In this document: piece after piece, positions 45,431 to 55,895 of the stretch
How the letters are laid out: the number at the start of each line of letters is the position of its first letter
Numbering within the stretch: position 1 is the stretch's first letter
Source: Anniella stebbinsi
Taxonomy: Eukaryota > Chordata > Lepidosauria > Squamata > Anniellidae
Direction of reading: 5' to 3'
Assembly (NCBI GenBank): GCA_029215795.1
Contig: JARDYH010000003.1
Span: 91,606,609 to 91,670,608, forward strand
Length of the DNA stretch: 64,000 nt
Position numbers and translations under genes: made by a program
The notes under the pieces: generated by a model
Databases searched by the model: none
What the model saw: the letters and a program-made list of their open reading frames with translations, nothing else
What the model was told of the DNA's origin: nothing

Positions 45431-46791
45431 CATGGGCAGGAAGATGCAGGGAGAAGAACACCTTTATGTAGCATCAGTTGATGACTGGCATGCATGGATG
45501 AGCTGTATCAAATTAATTTTCACACATAGAATTGTGTTATCACCAGAGGTGAGCCTAAACTCAGCACTTTTCAGTTGGGTTAGTTAACACATTCAGAGGT
45601 GAGTAATCAAGAGAAGCAAACCTTAGAACAAATAGAAATGTAAATATGACAGGAATTTTAAGCCAAATTTCATAGCTGGAGATGAAGAACATGCTTCTGT
45701 GGGAGTAGATTATTCTATATCTGCTTATAAAAGGCTTGCTTTGCCTTCTTTAGAGGCTTCAACTGTTATCCGCTCTCTGAGACGGCTCAGAGGCAAAAAT
45801 GAAAAACAATAACAGAATTGGAATTATCCAAAGTCTTACATGTTACACAGTTTTCCTGACAATGCATCTAGGCAAGAAATTTAGATCCGTATGTGTATTC
45901 AAACATTGTGCATCAGCAAATGAGTGTCCATTAATGTCATGGCATCATGATTTTCTTCTCAGTTAAAAATTATTGTACCTTTGATAATTAACATAAATCA
46001 TTACCGTGGTCTGATCTGCATGAGCCACATGAATATTTGAAGTCCTGCTGTGCAAATAATAATAAAAAAGGCAAGAATTAATCCTTTTTTCCAAAAGCAC
46101 TGTACTTGAAGTTGGACTCAACAGCTTGATTTCTGTATTCTAAACATTTATCCCAGGGCGTTTTAATGACTTTCCCCTGAAATTTCATCCTGACATTTGT
46201 AACCTGCCAGTTGGAAATACGAGAGGGCAAGATTCAGGGCTTCAACAAAGAGATAATCTTCTGATCCTTTTGACTGAAGCTTGCCATGTTTTCCTGCAGT
46301 GAAACAAACTGGATGACTATTTTAGGATAATTGGGTTCCTTGATGCCTGGAAAAATGAGAGCTATGATAAAAGCTCAATATACTTCTCCCCATTTCCCAT
46401 CTTACCTGCACTGCATGCAAAAGAAATCTTATTTATTTTATGGAGGGCATACCCCTCCTCTGCAGGTTGTAAAATCTGTGCTCTAAGAATGAGGCACAGA
46501 AGCAAAGATAATTAGAAAAGCAAATTTAGAAAAAAAGGTTAATCTAAACTGAATGGGTTTTATCCTCAGCACAATTTCTATTATTCCATCCTCCCACTTT
46601 CATTACTTTCCTTCTTCAGAGCACTTTTTCAAATGGCTTCGGGCAAATAATATCATTCCCTCCAATAGCGAACTTGGGTGGTTAAGTGCCTATTGGTTTG
46701 GAAGTGAAATGCTTTCCATCTCACCCTCTCCCCAAAATAAGGTTGTGGTTTCTACATAATCGGGACACTCCCTAGAAATACAGAAGTATAT
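45431..46791. other. No recognisable feature
   Basis: AT-rich non-coding sequence. Confidence 0.4.
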
Positions 46792-47013
46792 GGCTCAATT
46801 CGGAGCCATAAACAACTGGTGTGGGGGAAACAATCGTCAGTTGTTTTGACTATCGTGTTATCTGAATGCTGCCATAGTCAACTCAGTGCTGATCCTAATC
46901 CACACCACAGTTGATTATTTATTATCATGTTGTGTGGGGAGTACCCCCTAGATGAACAACTGTAAAGCTGATTATTACCCCACCATTGACTATCGTGTCG
47001 TCCGAATTGAGCC
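46792..47013 (-). mobile_element. 222-bp MITE with TAT target duplication (copy B)
   Basis: Starts GGCTCAATTCGGAG and ends CGTGTCGTCCGAATTGAGCC. It is the same length as copy A (10565-10786) and reads as its reverse complement throughout. Flanks are TATAT on both sides (46787-46791 and 47014-47018), consistent with a TAT duplication. It has no ORF. Confidence 0.85.
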
Positions 47014-47304
47014 TATATGTTTGTAAAGGAATCAAATACACTAAAGCAAAAAAATGGCCTGCAACCCCAGTGCTAGCTCCAGGTTTCTGAGGGCTCTCAT
47101 ACAAGACACCTTGATTGAGCCCCTTTCTCACTACCCTTGACACCAGCTGCTCTCGCTCATCATCCTCTTTCCCATCAAGCAAGTAGGCAATGCCGTCTCC
47201 TGCTCCTCCTTCTCACCACCACCATTGTCTGGGCCAGAGAGAGAGGCAGGTGAACAAGCAGGTTGCCATGGGGAAGAGAAGTGACTCGGGAGGGGGGGGT
47301 TCTT

Positions 47305-47494
47305 GTCAGTGTCATTTGTAGGCACGCAGCGCCTGGTGAAATTCCCTCTTCAACACCACAGTTAAAGCTGCAGGAGCCCTGCCCTCTTTTATATCTGGTC
47401 ACTCTAACTCTACTAGACACCTGCTGAAATTCCTTTTTCTATACAGCTGTTAAAGTTACAGGAGACCTGCCCTCCTTTTCATATGGTCACTCTA
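47305..47494. mobile_element. Rearranged copy of the 320-bp hAT-like MITE
   Basis: The first part (47305-47407) has GTGTCATTTGTA, CCTGGTGAAATTCCCTC and TCTGGTCACTCTA. The second (47418-47494) has GACACCTGCTGAAATTCC, ACAGCTGTTAAAGTTACAGG and CCTTTTCATATGGTCACTCT. The arms are of unequal extent, so most of one half is deleted. No target duplication was found. Confidence 0.7.
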
Positions 47495-48494
47495 CAGGGT
47501 GTGAGCCCTCGGCAGGCGCCTGATCATGTCTACACATGATACCAGCCCTATGTGAGCTTCCAGAATCTTTTAATTGTTAGGATTATGGTGGTTTGAATTG
47601 CCAAAAAAATAAAATACATCATCAAAAAAATCATAAAAGGTGCTGATTTTTATGTATAGGTGCAAATTTCAAAATTATTATAATTTAAGTAGTAGTACAG
47701 TATATTAAAATACAGTATAATTTAAATAGAAATAGTGTAGTGTGGAAGACGGTGGCCAGGTGACCTGTGTGCCTTGCTCAGCTTTCTGTCCAGGTGCTGT
47801 TGATGGGCAACTCCAAGGCCCAGCTCTGCCTTCTGATGGTTCTTTATGGACTTGGCCTAAAGAGGATGCCTTCAAATAGAGGACTGTCCTCTGTAATAGG
47901 GGACACAGAGCCATCCTAGATATTGAATGTTGAGGGCATAGAGATAAGAAAATTATAAATCAGCTCATCTCATTGTCTGAACTTCCAGATTTACATTGAA
48001 GACTACATACAGGAATTCCATGTGCTGCTACCTTTGGCTTGGAAGGAGAACATGCTCCTGTCCAGTCAGAGCTACACTAAAATACTGAATTTCTCCATTG
48101 TTTTCTATGGGCACCTCTCATTTCCACCATGGCAGAGAAAAATAATAGGAGGATTTAAAGGTACTGGAGAGCAGGCAGCCTGTGATATCAGTTGTGTGTT
48201 TGCATTTAGGCAGGTTTTAAAAAATGTGAATAGCATCAACTAAGGTAGGCGCTAATGATGGGGACCACAGCAGGTGTGGAGAGGCAATTTAACCTTTTGC
48301 CTCTATTGTTGTGGTCCTGGGGGGGCGGGGGAACCCTCCTCTGAAGTTCTTATTTGCTTTGAAAGGAAATTCCCCACTGGCAACAACAAATTGAACACCA
48401 GGTGTAGTTTGAACGGAATCTATCAATTAAATCTATGGTTGGGGCAGTTGAACCATGGAATGTGTTAAAAGTAGGATGAGGGAAAAGGGAGGGA
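47495..48494. other. No recognisable feature
   Basis: Non-coding sequence. Small ORFs have no domain. Confidence 0.4.
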
Positions 48495-49135
48495 GGAAAC
48501 TGGCCTGGACAACACGATAACCAACAGTGGTTTAAGTAGTCAACCATTGGTTAAATAGTCATCGGTTGGTTATTGTTTTGTCTGTCAGGGAAAAACCACC
48601 CCATGGTTGACTATTTCCTCAAAATAACCAATGGAGAAACACAACGCTCTGCAGAGTTGACTATCTGCACAACCGTTGGTTGGCATGTTGTCTGTCGGGC
48701 TCAGTGGACTATTTTGCAGGGTTGAGTGGACTATCTTGGCTGGCTACAGAGTCCCCTGACAAGAGCAACCAAAGCGGCAGCTGCCACTCTAGTCCAGCCA
48801 GCAGAACTCACAATGGCTGCTGGGATAGCTCCGAGAGGACTGAGGGAGGGGAGAGGGGTGGGGGCTGTGTCAGTCAAATGCTGGGTTGACTATTAGTCTA
48901 CTCAATGCCAGCCCCAACCATTCCATGGTTGTGTAGGAACATGATGGCCTGGTTTGGACGCCATGATAATCAACGGAGGGGGGGGGGAGCAATCATCAGT
49001 TGTGTTGCTTATTGTGTCGTGTGGAGGGCAACACACAACGTACACACAACTGACAGTATGCTATTTTGGGCACTTAAACAACGGATAAAAACAACGGGCT
49101 TGCACATTGTTTATCCTGAACTCCGTTGTTTAAAG
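48495..49135. mobile_element. Long-form MITE and adjoining MITE piece
   Basis: 48507-48945 repeats the long form seen at 6108: ACAACACGATAACCAACAG, GACTATTTCCTCAAAATAAC, then the centre TGCCACTCTAGTCCAGCC (about 48783) and GACTGAGGGAGGGGAGAGG. From 48946 a different piece starts GGCCTGGTTTGGACGCC, has TTGCTTATTGTGTCGTGTGG, and runs to CCGTTGTTTAAAGTGTC at 49123-49139. Confidence 0.5.
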
Positions 49136-49706
49136 TGTCACCCTCTCTCTCCGTGTGCTATTCCGTTTGGTCATAGAGTTCGCCGGCTGGAGCAGCCGAA
49201 AAAAACCCGTGTTGTGTCTATGTCCAACTCCCTGCTTCAAGGGGATGAAATCTCAGACAGCGATTCTGATCCTGGAGAAGGAATGCAACAGGCGGGGGAG
49301 TTGGTGCCAGAAGGAGAACTCTTTCCCACGGCGGACGCGGGCAGAGAATACTTTCTCTTCTGAGACAAAGGGTCTCAAAGATGCTGTGGCTTGGAGAAAG
49401 GTAAAGAGAAAGGATTTCAAACTTAAAACCACCTGCCGCTCAGAGAGACTAGCGAACAAAGCCCTACAGGCTAATTCGTCTTAATTATGTGACTCTGCTC
49501 TCTTTTTCTCTCTCAGTTAACTCAACTGAATCGCTTGCTATTCTAACAAGCCTCTGGACAAAAGGACCTTTTGCTAACCTTGTTTTCTCTTACTTGCTGG
49601 AGGAGAGAAAGAAGGATCATCTTTTGTATAATAAAGGATTGTATTTTCTCTCCAAGGGGTCTCTTTATTGTCCTCACCATTCGTTAGAACTTACAGAGTC
49701 ACGACA
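49136..49706 (+). mobile_element. Solo LTR of a gypsy-like retrotransposon, nested in MITEs
   Basis: Starts TGTCACCCTC and ends AGTCACGACA, 571 bp, near the 567 bp of the LTR at 12842. It contains an acidic SDSDSDPGEG frame and, after a shift, a basic RSERLANKAL stretch, text often seen at the gypsy pol-LTR boundary in squamates. A polyadenylation signal (TATAATAAAGGATTG) lies near 49627, with U5 of about 75 bp. Flanks (taaag and cccca) do not match, so the left border may be off by some bases. MITE sequence lies on both sides, so the LTR inserted into an existing MITE tract. An ORF of 152 codons (48905-49363) spans the junction and is not a gene. Confidence 0.5.
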
Positions 49707-50040
49707 CCCCAGCTGCTCCGATACAGCTGGCAGAACTTGCGGTGCATGCTTGAATATGGCTGGAGGACTGAGGGAGGTGGGAGGGAGGAGTTGCAGCAGC
49801 CCAGAAGGACGCCGGGACTTTTAGCCACGCGACGGGGGGAGGGGCATCATGTTGTGTGGTGGGTGCCGCGCTGCCACCCCCAAAATAACGCACAGTCAGT
49901 ACGCTATTTCCCCCTCCGTTGCCTAAAGTGTCGTCCGAATTCACCCATTGTGTGGGGAGTACCCCCTCAGTAATCAACCCTGGAGTTGACTATTAACCCA
50001 TCATTGACTATTGTGTTGTCCAGATGCAGCCAATGTGTGT
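49707..50040. mobile_element. MITE remainder right of the LTR
   Basis: CAGCTGGCAGAACTTGCGG and GCTGGAGGACTGAGGGAGG (49725-49785) match the long-form centre. The block then reaches CCGTTGCCTAAAGTGTCGTC at 49917 and GTTGACTATTAACCCATC, ending with GACTATTGTGTTGTCCAG near 50020. The word CCGTTG-TAAAGTGTC also occurs just left of the LTR. Confidence 0.45.
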
Positions 50041-50380
50041 TATGAGGTTATAAAACTCTCCTCCCCATGCTATACTTCCTACCCTACCCCAGGGTGTTTA
50101 GCCCAAATCCTAAGCCTTTTAGTACCATATAGCACAGTGGCAGAATGTTTGAGGATGGTGAAAAGAAAAAAGGTGTCCTCACAACCTCCAAAATGCACAT
50201 CACAGTGCCTGTAGCTCTAAACAGCAGTATTCTCATTAGAGCAGGGATGGGCCTTTTGGGGGGGGGGGTCTCCCACAGGTCACATTTCACTGCCCACTTT
50301 GTGGGGTGCCCCACAGTCTGTAGGGCACCCTGAGGAAAACAAACCACTCTGTAGCGCTCAGTAACAATCAAAGGCTGAGT

Positions 50381-51410
50381 TTGGACAACGGTGGGGTAAT
50401 AATCAACTCAACCATTGTTGATCTAGTGGGTACTCCCCTCCATGACATAATAATCAACCATGGTGTGGATCGGGATCAGCATTGAGTTGAGTATTAGTCC
50501 ATGCTGAATCTATTTACTCATCCCCCGTCCTCTCTCCCTCAGTCCTTCTGCTAGTATCCCATCAGCGATTGCTGCCAAAAATTTATCCTGCTGGCTGGAC
50601 TAGAGCAGCAGACACCACTTTGACCACTCTTGCCTTGCAACTCTGTGGCTGACAAAATAACCAATGGTGCCCTCCACACAACACAATAACCAATGGTGGT
50701 TCAAATAGCCAACACTGTGCAGTGTTGGTCATTTGCGTTGGTTATTTCAGCCAAATAATCAACCATTGATCAAAAACATTTTGCTACACCATAATAACCT
50801 ACGATGAGTTAAATAACCAGCCATTGGCTGAATTCAGATCACACAATAAGCAACTGGGGGGGGGGGGACAATAATCAGTTGTATTGACTATCATGTCGTC
50901 TGAATGCTGCCATAGTCAACTCAGTGCTGATCCTAATCCACACCACAGTTGATTATTTATTACCATGTTGTGTGGGGAGTAAAGTTGCTTATTACCCCAC
51001 CATTGACTATCATGTTGTCCGAATTCTGCCAGAGACTATTTAAACCACTGTTGGTTATTGTGTTGTCCGAATCGTCAAAGTGTTAAATTTAACCGGTTCG
51101 CAAGCTAAATTTGACCGTTTTAGTGCTCTGTTGCACTAAAAACAGTATTTGGGGATTATTTTATTTTTGTCGCTGCCAGCAGCACTGGGGGGGGCAGGCA
51201 GAGACCACACACAACCCCCTATTCTTGCATTAGAGGCTATGGGACACTCTGCAGAGCATTCGTTATCTCCGTTGATTATTTTGGGGGAATAGTCAACCGT
51301 AGGGTGGTTTCCCCCCCAACAGACAACACAATAATCAATCATTGGCTATTTAACCAACAAGTGACTACTTAAACCACCATTGGTTATCGTGTTGTCTAAT
51401 CTGAGCCTCT
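50381..51410. mobile_element. Compound MITE tract
   Basis: 50381-50830 is a long-form copy with the opposite orientation to 6108: GGTGGGGTAATAATCAACTC, then CTGGCTGGACTAGAGCAGC (centre, about 50600), then ACACAATAACCAATGGTGG. At 50828-51030 follows a relative of the 222-bp element (GGCTGAATTCAGATCACAC to ATGTTGTCCGAATTCTGCC). 51030-51410 has further half-units (GGTTATTGTGTTGTCCG, GACTACTTAAACCACC, ATCGTGTTGTCTAATC). At least three elements are joined or nested. Confidence 0.5.
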
Positions 51411-51455
51411 CTCTCTCCCTCCAGCTCACTACACATGCATTCTCTCTTTCACATA

Positions 51456-51642
51456 GGGCCAGTACAGACAACATACTAAGCTATGGTTAGGCCACTAATC
51501 CTTTTGCAGCAAGTTATTAGTGAGCGTGTTTAAACCATTGCTATGGAGCTACCATGGTTAGGAATGGTTCACGCTCACTAACCATAATGTTTAGCTCAAA
51601 ATGCTTAACCACCGTGGCTTAGTTTGTCGTCAGAACTGGGTC
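51456..51642. mobile_element. 187-bp MITE, GGGCCAGTACAGACAAC subtype
   Basis: GGGCCAGTACAGACAACATA and GTTTGTCGTCAGAACTGGGTC are inverted ends. Inside, ACTAAGCTATGGTTAGG and CCGTGGCTTAG pair, and GTGAGCGTGTTTAAACC pairs with GGTTCACGCTCAC in part. ATA lies on both sides (51453-51455 and 51643-51645), a possible 3-bp duplication. Confidence 0.65.
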
Positions 51643-51949
51643 ATACATACACACCCACATACTACACTTCCCGCATCAATCTATCCTCCATCTACTTACA
51701 CAGTCACAGACACCCCATATATCTGTTAGGCAAACATACATGTCTCTCCCTTCTCCTCCTCCCTTCAAGCACAAAAAAACCCTACATTGAGTTGGAAGGT
51801 GACAATGTCTAGGCCCTCACACACATAATTCCGTGAATGGGGCAAGGCGATGGCACCCCATTTCCCAGCAGAATCTGCTCCCATCAGCCTGTCAAATCCC
51901 TGTTTGGTGGGCTGGTGAGAGCAGATCAGGATTGCTGGGAGGAGGGGAG

Positions 51950-52004
51950 GTTGAAGGTTTTTGTAAACCCCTCAGAGAGCTTCAGCTATGGGGCGGTAGA
52001 TAAA

Positions 52005-52078
<74 letters not shown>
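51950..52078 (+). repeat. LINE tail and (TTG)n(TTA)n microsatellite
   Basis: TTTTTGTAAACCCCTCAGAG and AGCTTCAGCTATGGGGCGG are the squamate L2-type 3' end, as at 61830. The tail has become a (TTG)n run (about 52004-52040) passing into (TTA)n (to 52078). A 157-codon ORF across it is poly-Cys/poly-Leu from the repeat. Confidence 0.8.
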
Positions 52079-52311
52079 GCCTCTTCTTTCTCCCAGCAAC
52101 CGTGATCTAGGTTGCTTGCGTGGGGTGGGGGTGGGGGTGGGAGATGAGATTAAAGCCTCCTCACTCCAATCCCAGCAACTTGCTCATGATCATACGTGGT
52201 ATGCGTGGAGGAAGTTTGCGTGGGCTGAAGAGGAATTGTGTGGAGGGGAAAGGAAGTGTTTAGATGTGGGTGGGAAGGCACATGGTTGCATGGGTGGCAG
52301 AGGGCTGTAGC

Positions 52312-52629
52312 TAGGCTGACCATATGAAAAGGAGGACAGGGCTCCTGTATCTTTAACAGTTTCATAGAAAAGGGAATTTCAGCAGATGTCATTTGTATAT
52401 AAGCAGAACCTGGTGAAATTCCCTCTTCATCACAAAGTTAAAGCTGCAGAAGCCCTGCCCTCTTTTGTACATGGTCAAGAGACAGGGCTCCTGCAGCTTT
52501 AACTGTTGTGATGAAGAGGGAATTTCACCAGGTTATATATGCATACAAACAACACCTGCTGAAATTCCCTGTCCTTTGCAACTGTTAAAGATACAGGAGC
52601 CCTGTCCTCCTTTTCATATGGTCACCCTA
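52312..52629. mobile_element. 318-bp palindromic hAT-like MITE, perfect 8-bp TSD
   Basis: TAGGCTGACCATATG opens and CATATGGTCACCCTA closes it. The flanks 52304-52311 and 52630-52637 are both GCTGTAGC. The arms carry TCATAGAAAAGGGAATTTCAGC and its inverse, with ATGTCATTTGTATATAAG on one arm. The loop is shorter than in the 320-bp copies (AAGAGACAGGG side). Confidence 0.9.
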
Positions 52630-52804
52630 GCTGTAGCTCCTGGAGGCTTTCAGGGGGTTGAAATTAGCGCATGGAGCTCCCAAATTTGCCCACTTCTGCT
52701 CTACAGTTTGGGACTAAGTTACTGAAAGACCGCTTTCTCCCATACAAACCAACCCAGATTTTCCAAGCAGGCTCTTCTCTCAGTCCTGCCCTTCCGAGTG
52801 CTAC

Positions 52805-53125
52805 TTTTTGGCATTTTTAAAAAGCAATTTATACTTGTAGGGGGGCATTTTATTTTTTAAAAAGCTTTTATTTTTGTTGGGGAGCATTTTTTTAATGCCA
52901 TTTATGCTTGTTGAGGGCCACTGAATTTTTTAAAGGGCATATATGTTTGGGGGGAGGTCTCTCAAAGCAATTTATGCTTGTGAGGGACCGTTTTTGTTTT
53001 TGTTTTTAAAAAACCAAGCCATTTATGCTGGTTGGGGGAGTCATTTTATTTTTAAAGCTGTTTATGCTGTTTGGGGGGCACTGCATTTTTTCATAGCCAT
53101 TTTATATTGGTTTGGGGCCACTGAA
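52805..53125 (+). repeat. Degenerate tandem array, unit about 40 bp
   Basis: About eight loose units of the form GCATTTTTTTAAAAGC, ATTTATGCTTGTTGGGGGCC, ACT can be read in a row: at 52813, 52847, 52885, 52925, 52962, 53000, 53042 and 53085. Poly(T) and poly(G) parts vary in length. The array is flanked by the second array at 53165. Confidence 0.65.
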
Positions 53126-53164
53126 TGTTCTAATGTACAATCCACTTGTAAAATTTATTATTGG

Positions 53165-53565
53165 CTGCGGCTTGTCAAAGTTCATGTCTTTCAAAAGCGT
53201 GTGCCTCAGCGACCAACTTTTATAGCTTTAAAAGCTCCTGTGTCTCTTTGAGTCGCAAAACGTTACGTCTTTAAAAGCTCCTGTGCAAACCGTGTGGCAG
53301 CTCCCCTACAATTGTTTCTCAGTTGCACCATATTGTGTCTTTAAAAACTGCTGTGCCGCATGGCCTGGCCAACTGTTCTGGGTTTCAAAGCTCCGCTACC
53401 TTTGTTCTTGATGCACCGCGTAGTGTTTTTTTTAAGGAATAGTTTATGATTCATGGCCTGGCCAACATTTATGCATTTGAAAACTCCTCTGCCTTTGTCC
53501 TCTGCGTTGCACAATGTTATGTCTTCAGAAACTACCGCATTGCACAGCCTGGTGAACTGTTCTGT
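53165..53565 (+). repeat. Degenerate tandem array, unit about 85-110 bp
   Basis: Repeated blocks are TGTCTTTAAAAGCTCCTGTG, TTGCACCATATTGTGTC and GCATGGCCTGGCCAACTG. The last block recurs at 53357, 53452 and 53535, 95 and 83 bp apart. More units are blurred to the left (53225, 53270). CpG survives in several places. No ORF explains it. Confidence 0.55.
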
Positions 53566-53921
53566 CTCTGGTGTTCTGCCCCTTGGCTCCGCCTCTGGTG
53601 ACTCCTTGGCTCCACCAGTGGCCTGCCCTCTGCCCTGTCAATCACAGTATGCACTAGCCACCACTGGAATGCAGGGATTAGCAACAGCAGCAGCAGCCGC
53701 AGCATTGAAAAATTAAAATCCCATTTTGCAGAGTGGGAGTAAATGTGCCTCCTGGCTCTGGGAAGATTGAAAGCAATTGCTCCACGCAAATGTCAGGATG
53801 GTGGCTTCCCTTTCAAAGCTCTTTGGAGGCAATGTGGATTTTCAATTTGTTAATAAAACACAATGCCTGCTCCTGCAATCGCATTCCCTTCAAAGATCAC
53901 CACACGAATGCATCCAATGCA

Positions 53922-54233
53922 TCCAGACAAATCCAGGTCAGGACTCATGTAACTTTAACAGTTGTAGAGAAAAGAGAAGTTCAGCCAGTGTCATTTGTAT
54001 GCAATTAGTTCTTGGTGAAATTCTCTCTTCATCACAACAGTTAAAGTTGCAGGGGCCCTGCCTTCTTTTGTATCTGGGCACTCTAGTATAGTGCCTGCAA
54101 CTTTAACTGTTGTGATGAAGAGGGAATTTCACCAGGAACTAATTGCATACAAATGACACTGGCTGAAATTCCCTTTTCTCTACAATTGTTAAAGTTACAT
54201 GAGCCCTGACCTGGATTTTATCTGGTCAGCTTA
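53922..54233. mobile_element. Palindromic hAT-like MITE, left end decayed
   Basis: The right end reads GGATTTTATCTGGTCAGCTTA. The left has lost about 7 bp of the tip (TCCAGACAAATCCAGG). Flanks ccaatgca and ccaatgtg match 6 of 8. The loop lies in the opposite orientation to the copies at 18973 and 55557. Confidence 0.75.
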
Positions 54234-54562
54234 CCAATGTGACCCTTCCCTGCTTGTAGTTTAGTTCATGTTAGGAAGAGATTTTTTACAGGAAACTAAT
54301 GCAAGCAGCAGACAGCTCTCTAGCCAAATGATTTCTGACTCTGGTCCCCAAACCACACTGTGAGCACATCTGTAACATATTTAAAGCTCTACTGGCTCAT
54401 ACTTACTCCTCCCTGTGGTCCTTTTTAATGAAGGGTATGAAAAATTAAACTCCTTAGCAGACTCATGCAAAACTAAACGGATCTCCTCACAAATGCATGA
54501 TCTCCCCCCCCCCCCCCGTGCAAAGCTCTACCTAGAGGTTTTATGACTTCTTACACTGAAAA

Positions 54563-54598
<36 letters not shown>

Positions 54599-55007
54599 AA
54601 ATATAATCTGTTAGGATTTTGCTGCGATTCTTTCAAGGCTATGTATTCCCTGCTCTCAAGTCAAAGTCTCCATTACAATCCTTGGGCTGGAACTAAGAAC
54701 ATTTTTATAGCTTTTCAATCAGCAATGCCAAAAAGTGAATCTATGGCTACTCTATCCTGCTTCTACAGTACATCTATTATTTATTATATTTTGTACCTTT
54801 TCCCTACTTTTCCAGTCAGCTGAGTCCTCAAGGCAGTTCACTCATATATGCTGAAACTATGCCTCACAGTATCAGCTAAAAGCCTAGTGAACACAACAGT
54901 CTTGGCAAGCTTCCTAAAAGCGAAAAGAAAAAGATGTGGTCTCCCATACACATGAAGCCAACACAGAGAGGATCCTGCTCATATAATCATCAGCCTAACC
55001 TTCTCTG
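54234..55007. other. Non-coding with a (GAAA)n microsatellite
   Basis: GAAA repeats about ten times at 54560-54600, and a C12 run lies near 54508. No other feature was recognised. Confidence 0.6.
54560..54600. repeat. (GAAA)n microsatellite
   Basis: Perfect tract of about ten GAAA units. Confidence 0.95.
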
Positions 55008-55129
55008 CTAGTTTCATTTTGTATTCCATTTTAACTTTTAAGCATTAAAATTCTGCTTGTCTTTCCTCGGGAGCATTTAGGCTATGAGATAAGTGATTCA
55101 AGAAAGGTTCGTGAGTATTTTACCTCAAA

Positions 55130-55444
55130 TAGGGTGACCATATGGAATGGAGGACAGGGCTCCTGTACCTTTAGTATTTGTACAGAAAGGGGAATTTCAG
55201 CATATGTCATTTGTATGCATGCAGAACTCTTCATCACAATAGTTAAAGCGGCAGGAGCCCTGCACTCTTTTATAGAGTGACCAGATACAAAAGAGGGCAG
55301 GGTTCCTGCCGCTTTAACTATTGTGATGAAGAGGGAATTTCACCAGGTTCTGCATGCATACAAATGACATCTGCTGAAATTCCCTTTTCTGTATAAATAT
55401 TAAAGGTACAGGAGCCCTGTCCTTCATTCCATATGGTCACCCTA
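55130..55444. mobile_element. Palindromic hAT-like MITE at the centre of the inverted duplication
   Basis: TAGGGTGACCATATGGAATG and its inverse close the element, which is 315 bp. The centre near 55275 has TATAGAGTGACCAGATAC. There is no 8-bp direct duplication: the left flank is acctcaaa and the right tttgaagt, which are inverted relative to each other. This is unlike the three copies with intact duplications. Confidence 0.85.
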
Positions 55445-55556
55445 TTTGAAGTAAAATACTCACGAACCTTTCTTGAATCACTTATCTCATAACCTAAATG
55501 CTCCCAAGGAAAGATGAGCAGAATTTTAATGCTTAAAAGTTAAAATGGAATACAAA

Positions 55557-55878
55557 TAGGCTGACCATATGAAAAGGAGGACAGGGCTCCTGTAACTTTA
55601 ACAGTTGTAGAGAAAAGGGAATTTCAGCCAGTGTCATTTGTATGCAATTAGTCCCTGGTGAAATTCCCTCTTCATCACAACAGTTAAAGTTGCAGGCACT
55701 ATACTAGAGTGACCATATACAAAAGAAGGCAGGACCCCTGCAACTTTAACTGTTGTGATGAAGAGGGAATTTCACCAGGAACTAATTGCATACAAATGAC
55801 ACTGGCTGAAATTCCCTTTTCTCTCTACAACTGTTAAAGTTACAGGAGCCCTGTCCACCTTTTCATATGGTCAGCCTA
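55557..55878. mobile_element. 322-bp palindromic hAT-like MITE nested in an arm
   Basis: TAGGCTGACCATATGAAAAG to CATATGGTCAGCCTA. The flanks are aatacaaa (left) and atacaaaa (right), a duplication that slipped by one A. Removing the element rejoins GGAATACAAAATAAAACTAG, which pairs with the left arm of the inverted duplication. It is therefore younger than that duplication. The loop orientation matches 18973. Confidence 0.85.
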
Positions 55879-55895
55879 ATACAAAATAAAACTAG

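Larger units (their letters stand above)
55008..55895. repeat. Inverted duplication larger than its central MITE
   Basis: The arm 55008-55129 (from CTAGTTTCATTTTG to TTTTACCTCAAA) is repeated inverted at 55445-55556 and, after a nested MITE, at 55879-55895 (to AAAATAAAACTAG). In the arms, GAGCATTTAGGCTATGAG and CTCATAACCTAAATGCTC differ by about one base in eighteen. The centre is the palindromic MITE 55130-55444. The pairing stops at CTAG on both sides. The arm sequence is ordinary AT-rich DNA with no relation to the MITE. The right arm was later hit by a second copy, 55557-55878. Confidence 0.9.

Noticed and set aside
48905..49363. 152-codon ORF as a novel gene
   Set aside because: It crosses from MITE sequence into the solo LTR. 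The acidic part is typical of LTR-retrotransposon text.
51837..52310. 157-codon ORF with poly-Cys and poly-Leu
   Set aside because: Translation of the (TTG)n(TTA)n microsatellite.
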